Notes under the pieces: model-generated
What the model was told of the DNA's origin: nothing
What the model saw: the letters and a program-made list of their open reading frames with translations, nothing else
Database searches by the model: none
Assembly (NCBI GenBank): GCA_020426425.1
Contig: JAGQQB010000026.1
Location: forward strand, 1 to 16,087
Direction of reading: 5' to 3'
Origin: Planctomycetaceae bacterium
Lineage (GTDB): Bacteria > Planctomycetota > Planctomycetia > Planctomycetales > Planctomycetaceae
Length of the DNA stretch: 16,087 nucleotides
Program-made: the position numbers and the translations under genes
Part shown: positions 7,845 through 15,095 of the stretch, piece after piece
Numbering within the stretch: position 1 is the first letter of the stretch
How the letters are laid out: the number at the start of each line of letters is the position of its first letter

Positions 7845-9785
7845 TCACTTCTTCGTCGGAGTTTTTGCCGCCACAATTCCGATCTCCGCTGCCGAGGCGA
7901 ATGCATTGTCGTTCACCTCCGACAGCACTTTGATCAGGACATACCTGCCTGCGACCGGTTCCGGCAGGTCGACCTGCTGTGCCGTCTTCACCTTGGTGAA
8001 AGTGTGCGAGGCGACCGGCTCGCCGAACTCCTCTGCAGACTCACTCACATAGAATTCAGCCTTGCCGAAGGCACCATTCCAACCATTGTCCTGCCGTGCC
8101 AGATATCGGAAGCCTCCCACAGTTGTGGACTCACCCAAGTCGAGTACCAATTCATGCGGTGGTGGAATCAGTTTGGGGGCGAACTGCGAATGCCAGAGCG
8201 TGTCCGGGTTGCCATCGACTGCCAGCGCCGCCCTTCGGCCATTCTCGGCGTTCTCGCTGCTGAAGCGAATCAACTTCACCTGCGTCTGTGGAATCAGACC
8301 CGTGGCGTCCCAGTTGGTGTTGGGTGCCCCGCTGGTCGACCTGGCTGATGCAGTGAAGTCTGGCAGACCAGTTTTCGCCTGACGATCTCGTTGATGTCGC
8401 ACTCGTTTCTCGTCGAGATACGTTCCCGCCTGCACCGGCTCGTGCGCCCTGGTGGCGAAGTCCTGCATTGCGGCAAGAATCTCAGGATGATCGGCGGCGA
8501 CATTCCGTGTCTCACTGATATCCTCGTTCAGGTCGTAGAGTTCCCAGGCTCCATTCTTTTTGGGCAAAATCGCTTTCCAGTGCCCCTTCCTTACAGCGAC
8601 CTGACTGCCGTACTCCCAGTAGAGCGCTTCGTGCGTCGGCTGACTGGCACCTTCCGTGCCCAAAAGCGTCGGTAAGATGGACCGACCGTCTACATCATCC
8701 GGAATCTCTGCTCCGGCCAATTCCGCTAAGGTCGGAAGCACATCGGGCTGATAGAACAAGAGGTCGCTCACCTTTCCAGCAGGCACATGTCCGGGCCAGC
8801 GTGCAAGAAACGGAATCCTCAAGCCCCCTTCGTACAGATTTCCTTTACCGCCCCGAAACTCCACCCCAGTGTGAGGGTTCACATTCGGGCCAAAGTAACC
8901 GCGAGGATGCATCGCCGATTTGAAGCGATCCTGGCCGCCGTTATCGCCAGTAAAGAACACGAGTGTGCGGTCTTCCAACTCGAGTTCCCGAAGCAGATCG
9001 AGCACTTGCCCGAGATTGCGGTCGACCATCGAGACCATCGCAGCATAGTTCTTGGCATCCTGCGGAACATTGGAGTCCTGCATCCAGTCGTCTTCGCGAT
9101 ACAGTCCCCAGGCCGGATCCGTTTCCGGAATGTCGTAGTTGCCGTGTGGCGGCGTGATGGGGAGATAGCAGAAGAACGGCCGGTCTCGGTTCTCGTGAAT
9201 GAACTGCAGCGCCTGTCCCATGATTTCGTATTGCGAATAGGTCGCCCCTGAGCGGCCTCCATTGTTGCCGGGCAGGACCACTTCCTCACTATTGCGAATG
9301 AGATACGGCGGATAGAACGTATGCGCATGCACCTGGTCGTAGTAACCGAAGAAGACATCGAAGCCATGCTGTTCCGGCACGCCAGTCGAGTCGCGACCAC
9401 CGCAGCCCCACTTGCCGAACCCACCCGTCGCGTAGCCGCGTTGCTTGAGCAGTGTTGCGATGGTTGGTTCGTTCTCGCGTAGCGGTGTGCCCCCATCATT
9501 CGCGCGGACTGAGGCATGTCCCGCGTGCTTGCCGGTCATCAATGTGCAACGCAATGGAGCACAAACACACGATCCGGCGAGTCCTTGGGTGAACCGCATC
9601 CCCTCGGTCGCAAACTGGTCGATGTGCGGAGTCCGGATCTTTGATCCCATGTGCGAGACTTCGAAGTAGGCCAACTCGTCCGACATCATGTACACAATGT
9701 TCGGCGGCGACTCGGCCCCGTGAGTCTGTTCGGAACAGCAGACGGTCAGCACCAGCAGCGGCAACAGGCAAGACAACTTCAACAT
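7845..9785 (-). CDS. Secreted formylglycine-dependent sulfatase with C-terminal F5/8 type C domain
   Basis: This 646-residue protein is an arylsulfatase-type hydrolase that removes sulfate esters, most likely from polysaccharides outside the cytoplasm. A signal peptide occupies residues 1 to about 24. The sulfatase motif is C75-A-P-L-R79, followed by CTLMTGKHAGH; C75 would be converted to formylglycine by the sulfatase-modifying enzyme. Other family blocks are D36-E37 (metal-ligand pair, usually Asp-Asp), GKWGCGG (124-130), TPPHG (211-215), FFTGDNGG (277-284) and the K314 region. Residues about 505-640 read as an F5/8 type C (discoidin) domain (ALAVDGNPDTLWHS; HELVLDLG), which binds sugars or cell surfaces. 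The start at 9785 is fixed by GAGGAG nine bases upstream. The substrate cannot be told from the sequence. Confidence 0.95.
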   Translation of the reverse strand: MLKLSCLLPLLVLTVCCSEQTHGAESPPNIVYMMSDELAYFEVSHMGSKIRTPHIDQFATEGMRFTQGLAGSCVCAPLRCTLMTGKHAGHASVRANDGGTPLRENEPTIATLLKQRGYATGGFGKWGCGGRDSTGVPEQHGFDVFFGYYDQVHAHTFYPPYLIRNSEEVVLPGNNGGRSGATYSQYEIMGQALQFIHENRDRPFFCYLPITPPHGNYDIPETDPAWGLYREDDWMQDSNVPQDAKNYAAMVSMVDRNLGQVLDLLRELELEDRTLVFFTGDNGGQDRFKSAMHPRGYFGPNVNPHTGVEFRGGKGNLYEGGLRIPFLARWPGHVPAGKVSDLLFYQPDVLPTLAELAGAEIPDDVDGRSILPTLLGTEGASQPTHEALYWEYGSQVAVRKGHWKAILPKKNGAWELYDLNEDISETRNVAADHPEILAAMQDFATRAHEPVQAGTYLDEKRVRHQRDRQAKTGLPDFTASARSTSGAPNTNWDATGLIPQTQVKLIRFSSENAENGRRAALAVDGNPDTLWHSQFAPKLIPPPHELVLDLGESTTVGGFRYLARQDNGWNGAFGKAEFYVSESAEEFGEPVASHTFTKVKTAQQVDLPEPVAGRYVLIKVLSEVNDNAFASAAEIGIVAAKTPTKK

Positions 9786-9794
9786 CAGGAACAA

Positions 9795-9800
9795 CTCCTC
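9795..9800 (-). promoter_or_regulatory. Ribosome binding site that fixes the sulfatase start
   Basis: GAGGAG on the minus strand lies 9 bases before the ATG at 9785. It places the start at the signal peptide and rules out the open frame that continues 61 codons further upstream. Confidence 0.8.
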
Positions 9801-10015
9801 GGTTTTCAGTACGAAAGCAGTCGCCGGGATTGGCTGGGGAATCATGGACGTCAACCGCCGCGCGATCCCGCACGTCATCGACAGGGCGATCAACCACACG
9901 TTCTCGGAGCACTCCCCGCGACGAATTTTTGATGCACTCCCCTGCAACTGCAACCCTGCAACATGCACAGCAGACGGTGCCGCTGACAGATGGGGATCGT
10001 AACTGAGATTCCCAG

Positions 10016-10049
10016 CGGCGGCGGGGTCCTGCTGATGACACCGCCGCCG
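10016..10049. repeat. 9-bp perfect inverted repeat
   Basis: CGGCGGCGG (10016-10024) and CCGCCGCCG (10041-10049) are exact complements separated by 16 bases. No T run follows on either strand, so an intrinsic terminator is unlikely. It could be a transcript hairpin or a protein-binding site. Confidence 0.5.
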
Positions 10050-10205
10050 ATTTGCAGACGTTGACCAACACGCACCAGCTGCAACCTCGTCCTGCAGAGG
10101 GACGACTTTGCTAAGAATTGCGAATTTCTCGTGATAAACACCGTCAACTTGTCGCCTGAATACGGGACTGCGAATGATCGTTCATCACGGTCCTGCGTAA
10201 CTCGT

Positions 10206-10243
10206 CCGCACATGCTATCCTCGCCCGGACCGGCGATGTGCGG
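10206..10243 (+). promoter_or_regulatory. Inverted repeat in the leader of the ketoacyl-synthase operon
   Basis: CCGCACAT (10206-10213) pairs exactly with ATGTGCGG (10236-10243). Between them CGCC (10222-10225) pairs with GGCG (10232-10235), which would stack directly on the right arm and leave an 8-base bulge on the left. The bulge contains TGCTATCCT (10213-10221), which looks like an extended -10 box. No good -35 box is present. The structure ends 55 bases before the ATG at 10299. It could be an operator over a promoter or a hairpin in the leader RNA. Confidence 0.4.
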
Positions 10244-10298
10244 TTGCGGTTTTCGAGACAGATTCCACGGTGCTTCCCCAGGCGATAAAGGTCAAGTG

Positions 10299-11270
10299 AT
10301 GGGCATTCAAATCACCGGGATTCGTCATGCCGTGCCGCCCCAGGTGCAGACGGCCGCCGAACTCGCGCCGCTGATTGGACAGACCGAAGAGTGGGTCCTG
10401 CGGCAGACTGGTGTGGCCCGACGGCATGTAGCTGGCGACTTGCGCGATCCAGCCATCCTCGCTGCCCAAGCGGCGCGACCACTCATTGCCGAATGGGGCG
10501 CGCCGGATCTGGTGTTGTATGCCGGCGCTGTCCCACGACAGGGGGTCCCCGACACGTCGCTGTTTGTCGCGCGCGAATTAGGGCTGTCTGGCATCCCGTG
10601 TTTCTCTGTGAATGCGGTCTGCCTGTCCTTTTTGATGGCGCTCAAGGTCGCGGAAGGTTTTCTCGAGTCGGGGATCTACCGGCGCGTGCTGATTTGCGTG
10701 GCTGAATTGGCGAGTCGGGGTCGTAATTTCGATGTCCCGGAAGCCGCCGCTCTCATGGGCGATGGCGCCGCAGCCGCGATGGTCGAACGGAGCGCTGATG
10801 GTCACGGCCCTTCCGGCTTCGAAGGCTTCCGACTGCAAACCTGGCCGGAAGGAGCCGAACTGACTGGTCTGCGTGGCGGCGGCACGATGCTGCCACCGGA
10901 CGATCCCCAAGTGACCCATGCAGATCATCGCTTCCACATGGATGGGGAAGGCTTGCTCCGGATCACTTTGCCGCATCTTCGCCGCTTCCTCAAGGAGTTC
11001 TTTGCGGAGCACCAGCTCACACCGCAGGACATCGACTTGGTCATTCCGCATCAACCGTCGGGACCGGGACTCAAACTGCTTGGACGTTGGGGATTTCCAG
11101 AGGACCGGGTGATCAATCTCATCGCCGACTACGGCAACTGTGTCGCCGCCTCGATGCCGATGGCCTTAGCGATCGCGCAGCAAACGGGCCGACTGCAACG
11201 CGGACAACGACTGCTCTTCCTGGGGACCGCCGCTGGATTGTCGATTGGAGCGGGACTCTTTCGATGGTGA
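10299..11270 (+). CDS. 3-Oxoacyl-ACP synthase III family condensing enzyme (FabH/OleA-like)
   Basis: The 323-residue protein has the length and fold signature of the KAS III branch of the thiolase superfamily, which joins an acyl-thioester to a second acyl unit with loss of CO2 or CoA. The catalytic triad is complete: C108 in SVNAVCLSFLMALKVA, H251 in DLVIPHQPSG and N280 in DYGNCVAASMPMALA. GDGAAAAMVE (155-163) matches the family's core strand. The start at 10299 has AAAGGT six bases upstream and begins directly at the first beta strand; the frame is open further upstream but without family sequence. It leads a three-gene operon and overlaps the SDR-MBL gene by 7 bases. No acyl carrier protein or other fab gene lies nearby, and the next gene is OleD-like. 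A role in a special acyl product is therefore more likely than housekeeping fatty acid initiation; this is inference. Confidence 0.92.
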   Translation: MGIQITGIRHAVPPQVQTAAELAPLIGQTEEWVLRQTGVARRHVAGDLRDPAILAAQAARPLIAEWGAPDLVLYAGAVPRQGVPDTSLFVARELGLSGIPCFSVNAVCLSFLMALKVAEGFLESGIYRRVLICVAELASRGRNFDVPEAAALMGDGAAAAMVERSADGHGPSGFEGFRLQTWPEGAELTGLRGGGTMLPPDDPQVTHADHRFHMDGEGLLRITLPHLRRFLKEFFAEHQLTPQDIDLVIPHQPSGPGLKLLGRWGFPEDRVINLIADYGNCVAASMPMALAIAQQTGRLQRGQRLLFLGTAAGLSIGAGLFRW

Positions 11271-13249
11271 ACCTCAAACTGGTGACGTTGGCGGCCGCAC
11301 TGCCGCCGCAGCGCGTGCTGGTGACAGGCGGCTCTGGTTTCCTCGGCGCGCACGTTGCGCGTGCACTGGCCGCTGCCGGGCATCAGGTGACGGCGTGCGG
11401 ACGCAATCCTTATCGCGTACCGTTTCGAGCGGATGGGCCGAAGTTCGTGCGGGTGGATCTCGCTCAGGGCAGTCATCGCTGCAAGGCACCCATCATCTCA
11501 GATCGTGCCCCGCTCACAGCGTTGGATCGCGGAGCGATCCACGACAATCATACGCAGCCTTTCTCTGGCCGGTCCCCGATTCAACTGTTGTGCGAAGCAC
11601 ACGACCTCGTCGTCCATTGCGGAGCACTGGCTGCGCCATGGGGACCGCGAGTCGGTTTCGTGTCGGCCAACATCGACGGCACGCAGCAGATCGTCGATGC
11701 CTGTCGATCGCAAAGCCGGCGGCTGATTCATGTCTCCTCGACCGCCATTCACTTCGATTTCCGCGACGCTCATCGATTGACCGAATCGGCACCGCTTGCA
11801 AGTCCATTCGCCTGCGACTACGCCTGGTCCAAGGCCGAGGCGGAAGCAATCGTCCGGCAGGGCATCGAGCAGGGGTTGGAAGCGGTTATTGTACGGGCGC
11901 GAGCGATTTTTGGGCCGGGTGATAACAGCTTGTTGCCGAGGCTGCTCGAGGCCGCTGATGCGGGGCGCCTTAAGCAGATCGGCAGCCGCACCACGCAAAC
12001 CGATCTCACCTACGTCGACAATCTGGTCGCCGCGATCTTACTGCTGGCGGGGCGCGAGCAGCTCAGCGGAACGTACACCATCACTAACGACGAACCTGTC
12101 GAACTTTGGCCGTTCGTGGAACGCATTCTCGCGGAGACCGGTCGCGGTCCACTGCGCGGGTCAGTGCCGCGCGGTGTGGCATTGACGGCGGCCAGGGCGA
12201 TGGAGTTTCGGGCACAACTGGTCGGCGGCGACAGCGAGCCCCCCTTAACTCGCTATGCCGTCGGACTACTCTCAACAACTAAGACGTTTGATATCTCCGC
12301 CGCGAAGAGTGACCTTGGCTATCGTCCCCTCGTTACTGTGGAAGATGGCGTCCAGCGAACGCTTGCTGCGCTCAAGGCGACGGACGAGTCGCATTCCCAT
12401 GTGCATGTCGGTCTCCAACTCTTCACCACCGGGTACACCACAGCTCAGGCGCGGCACGCAGAGCGAGGTGGGGACCGACAACAACAGTTGCGATTCCATG
12501 CCGCCATCGCCGTTATCGAGCATCCGGTCCATGGCCTCACACTCTTCGACACCGGCTACTCACCGCGGTTCTTCACTGGGACTGCGCGCTGGCCCTATCG
12601 GTTCTATCGCACACTTACGCCAGTCGTGACTTCGGAGCGACTGGCGGCGGTCAATCTGCTCCCGGCTCACGGCATCGACCCGGGAGACATTCGCCGGATC
12701 GTGCTCTCCCATTTTCATGCGGATCATACCTGCGGACTGCGAGACTTCCCCGGTGTGGATGTCATCGCATCAGAACGGTGCTGGCAAGGAGTGCGCGGAC
12801 GACGAGGTCTGGCGGCGCTGCAGCGCGCGTTCGTTCCCGATCTGATGCCGCCCGATCTGCAGAGTCGACTATTCACGCTTGACCAGTTCCACGACCCCGG
12901 TCTTGGTCCGTTCGTCAAAGGACATGATCTGTTCGCCGATGGCACGGTCCGGCTGTTCGATCTCTCTGGTCACGCGCCGGGGCAACTCGGCGCACTCATT
13001 CAGTGCGGTCCGCACGAGCGAGTGTTCCTCGCTGCCGATGCTGTGTGGACCAGTCGCACATTTCGCGAACCACTGCGGGCAACATTGCCATTCCGGCTGC
13101 TGGCGGCCTCTGCAAGACAGGCCGAAGCGACCATTCAACGGCTGCATCAGTTGCATCGCGACTTTCCCGACATCGAAGTCGTGCCGACGCATTGTCCCGA
13201 GGTCGCGGATCGATATCGGTTCGATGAAATGGTGGCCCGCTTCGCATGA
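11264..13249 (+). CDS. Fusion of extended SDR (OleD/3-beta-HSD-like) and metallo-beta-lactamase hydrolase
   Basis: The 661-residue protein has two enzymes in one chain. Residues about 15-370 are an extended short-chain dehydrogenase: TGGSGFLG (21-28) binds the nucleotide, SST (158-160) and Y186-x-x-x-K190 form the active site. NAD(P)-dependent reduction of a beta-keto acid or sugar-like substrate is expected. Residues about 385-661 are a metallo-beta-lactamase fold of the lactonase/glyoxalase type, with a full dinuclear metal set: H483-F-H485-A-D487-H488, H570 (SGHAPGQ), D592 (AADAVW) and H643 (PTHCPE). Both halves look active. The ATG at 11264 overlaps the preceding stop, and the stop overlaps the next ATG, so translation is coupled. 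The SDR half contains an unusual insert (about residues 70-101). Substrates are unknown. The SDR half resembles OleD, but OleB and OleC genes are absent here. Confidence 0.9.
   Translation: MVNLKLVTLAAALPPQRVLVTGGSGFLGAHVARALAAAGHQVTACGRNPYRVPFRADGPKFVRVDLAQGSHRCKAPIISDRAPLTALDRGAIHDNHTQPFSGRSPIQLLCEAHDLVVHCGALAAPWGPRVGFVSANIDGTQQIVDACRSQSRRLIHVSSTAIHFDFRDAHRLTESAPLASPFACDYAWSKAEAEAIVRQGIEQGLEAVIVRARAIFGPGDNSLLPRLLEAADAGRLKQIGSRTTQTDLTYVDNLVAAILLLAGREQLSGTYTITNDEPVELWPFVERILAETGRGPLRGSVPRGVALTAARAMEFRAQLVGGDSEPPLTRYAVGLLSTTKTFDISAAKSDLGYRPLVTVEDGVQRTLAALKATDESHSHVHVGLQLFTTGYTTAQARHAERGGDRQQQLRFHAAIAVIEHPVHGLTLFDTGYSPRFFTGTARWPYRFYRTLTPVVTSERLAAVNLLPAHGIDPGDIRRIVLSHFHADHTCGLRDFPGVDVIASERCWQGVRGRRGLAALQRAFVPDLMPPDLQSRLFTLDQFHDPGLGPFVKGHDLFADGTVRLFDLSGHAPGQLGALIQCGPHERVFLAADAVWTSRTFREPLRATLPFRLLAASARQAEATIQRLHQLHRDFPDIEVVPTHCPEVADRYRFDEMVARFA
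11471..11566 (+). repeat. Apparent in-frame insertion in the SDR domain with perfect palindrome core
   Basis: In typical extended SDRs the strand ending in '.VDL' is followed within 10-15 residues by the '..D.VVH.A' strand. Here about 32 extra residues (70-101) of atypical composition lie between VDLAQG and the RSPIQLLCEAHDLVVHCGA segment. At the centre, TGGATCGC (11523-11530) and GCGATCCA (11534-11541) form an exact 8-bp inverted repeat around GGA. The length, 96 bases, keeps the frame. I see no target-site duplication and no second copy in the window. The boundaries are estimated from the protein and may be off by several codons. Confidence 0.45.
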
Positions 13250-14445
13250 ACATTCTCGTAACCGGTGCCAGAGCGCCAGTGGCTCTCGATCTCGCCCGTC
13301 GCTGCCATCGTGCCGGACATCGGGTGATCATGCTGGACAGTTTCCGCGAGAGTCCCGGCTTGTGGTCTCGGTGCGTCGCGAAGTCGTACGTCACACCTCA
13401 ACCAGCGTTTGCGTTCAACGAGTTTGCCGCCGCGCTCGGGAAGATTGTCGATGACGAGCAGATCGACTGGATCATTCCGACTTGCGAAGAGGTCTTCTTT
13501 ATCGCGGCGTGTCAGGACCAACTCAACTGCCGTGTGCTGACCGACCGGCTCGACAAGCTGCGGCAACTGCACGACAAGTGGACCTTCTCCCAACACGCGT
13601 CGAATGAGTTCACACGCGTTCCGGAAACGGTGCTCATACCACCACCTGCTGCTCGTGTCGCGTCGAGCACGCCCCTGCCATGGGAGGGAGATGAAACAAG
13701 CTGGGTCTTTAAGCCGACCTACTCCCGCTTTGCCAGCCGCACGCTGATTGGCCCCAGTCGCGATGTGCTGCAACGGATGCTGTCCAACACCACCGATTCC
13801 TGGGTTGCCCAACGACGAGTGCGCGGTTGCGAATACTGCTCATACAGTGTTGCCATCAACGGCGAACTCGTCGCGCATGTGGCGTACGAGTCGCTGTATC
13901 GGGCAGGGCTTGGTGCCGGGATCTACTTTCAGCCGCGCGAACTGCCCCCCATCGCCCAGTTCGTGCGCACGCTCGTCCGGCAACACAACTACACCGGGCA
14001 AATCGGCTGCGACTTTATTCGCGATGACGCAGGCCAGTTCTGGGTTCTCGAAGCGAATCCCCGTGCGACCAGCGGCTTGCACTTATTCGACAACGGCCCA
14101 GAACTGATCCATGTCATGCTGCAAACGGGCGACTCAACCGCCGCCAATTCATCCCCTTTGCCTCGAATTGATCTGCGCCCCAGCATGGTCGAATTTGCGA
14201 TGCCCTTGTGGGGCCTCCGCGATGCCCTGCGGCATGGCAAACTCCTCCGCTTCCTCCCCGACTGTCTCACCGCCCGCTGGGCCATGACCTCCGTAACCGA
14301 TCCAGTCCCCACCCTCATCCTGCCTGTCACCCTGGCCTACCTCATCCGCACCAGCCTGCGTGAAGGCATCTCCCAACAAGCGGCATCGACGCGGGATCTG
14401 GAATGGAACGGGGAGGAGCTGGGGCTGAGTGGAGCCGACAGCTGA
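13246..14445 (+). CDS. ATP-grasp ligase
   Basis: ATP-grasp enzymes activate a carboxylate as acyl-phosphate and join it to an amine, thiol or hydroxyl. This 399-residue protein begins with a Rossmann-like pre-ATP-grasp part (NILVTGARAPVALDLAR, 2-18; WIIPTCEEVF, 75-84). The ATP-grasp core follows: K156 in VFKP, Q189-RRVRG-C-E196-Y as the adenine-linker region, GCDFI (254-258) and the metal-binding WVLEANPRATSG (266-277, with E269, N271 and R273). About 80 C-terminal residues after 315 are hydrophobic and basic and not recognised. The overall look is closest to carbamoyl-phosphate-synthase-like or amino-acid ligase ATP-grasps, with no clue to the substrate. The ATG at 13246 overlaps the SDR-MBL stop (ATGA), making it the last gene of the operon. 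No terminator is apparent after it. Confidence 0.88.
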   Translation: MNILVTGARAPVALDLARRCHRAGHRVIMLDSFRESPGLWSRCVAKSYVTPQPAFAFNEFAAALGKIVDDEQIDWIIPTCEEVFFIAACQDQLNCRVLTDRLDKLRQLHDKWTFSQHASNEFTRVPETVLIPPPAARVASSTPLPWEGDETSWVFKPTYSRFASRTLIGPSRDVLQRMLSNTTDSWVAQRRVRGCEYCSYSVAINGELVAHVAYESLYRAGLGAGIYFQPRELPPIAQFVRTLVRQHNYTGQIGCDFIRDDAGQFWVLEANPRATSGLHLFDNGPELIHVMLQTGDSTAANSSPLPRIDLRPSMVEFAMPLWGLRDALRHGKLLRFLPDCLTARWAMTSVTDPVPTLILPVTLAYLIRTSLREGISQQAASTRDLEWNGEELGLSGADS

Positions 14446-15095
14446 CCATGCCGCAGTCTTTCCTCTGCAAGACCTCTGCACTGCAAACAGCCTGAAAGCG
14501 AGTCCACGTTGACGCCCGATTTGGGGCCGGCGCCATTTCAGTCTCGCATGGCGGTGCTAGGATGCGTCTGCGGGATTTGATCTGGTGGGTGCCTGAGCCC
14601 TTGTTGGGCCGCAGCGATCGATCGATTCCTCACCGGGCGACGGGCGGATGGTCCAGGCGGCGTTCTTTGAAGAGGAGGCCGGAGTGGATCTGCGGGGGAT
14701 GCTTGTCGCCGATGTGCAGGCTCCAGTATCGCTTTAGGGAACCAGAAGGCAGGTGATTCTGGATTGGTTCGCCGGGCATTTGGCGGACATGGGGCCTGAA
14801 TTTCTGAGTTGCCTGAGCAATCGTTGTGACCGCGCGGGGCGTCATGAATGTGAACGCGGCGCAAAATCTGCGATAGGTGGGGGATGTGGCCAGTGGATTC
14901 CGGCTGGGCGATCTCTTACACTCCAGCTACGTTTCCGAGTTGGCGGCAGGCGCGGCTCGGAGTAGTAACGTCCCAACCTGCCCCTGCCTGAAGTTTCCCT
15001 CGGCCATCGAGTGATGGTCCGTCCTCTCCCTTTTGTTGCCACAGCGGGCGCCGACGGGAGTTTGTTCCAAGTCAATTCATTCGAGAAGCACACCA
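14446..15095. other. 650-base region without a convincing gene
   Basis: No frame here shows a recognisable family. The best protein-like reading is on the minus strand, 14630-14845 (71 codons, containing LKRYWSLHIGDKHPPQIHSG). It has no ribosome binding site I can see and no recognised relatives, so it may be chance or a gene remnant. CCAGAA (14742-14747) and TTCTGG (14757-14762) form a 6-bp hairpin with a 9-base loop. The promoter of the PIN/TRAM gene should lie in the last 200 bases; TACACT near 14927-14932 is a possible -10 box without a good -35. Confidence 0.5.

Larger units (their letters stand above)
9786..10298. other. Divergent intergenic region without a gene
   Basis: These 513 bases separate the sulfatase (minus) from the ketoacyl-synthase operon (plus) and should hold promoters for both. 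I find no protein-like frame and no convincing -35/-10 pair. What stands out is CTGCAAC three times at 9942-9962 and once at 10079, plus two inverted repeats listed separately. Confidence 0.6.

Noticed and set aside
9786..9968. N-terminal extension of 61 codons on the sulfatase
   Set aside because: The signal peptide starts at the ATG at 9785, nine bases after GAGGAG. The extension resembles no sulfatase sequence.
10131..10298. Earlier start for the ketoacyl synthase
   Set aside because: The frame is open, but the family sequence begins at 10299, which has AAAGGT at good spacing. The extra part overlaps the leader inverted repeat.
10299..13249. Full OleABCD long-chain olefin pathway
   Set aside because: Only OleA- and OleD-like parts are present. 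No AMP-ligase (OleC) or alpha/beta hydrolase (OleB) frame exists in the window.
14462..14480. CCTCTGCA repeated 11 bases apart after the ATP-grasp gene
   Set aside because: There are only two copies with no symmetry or terminator character, so this is easily chance.
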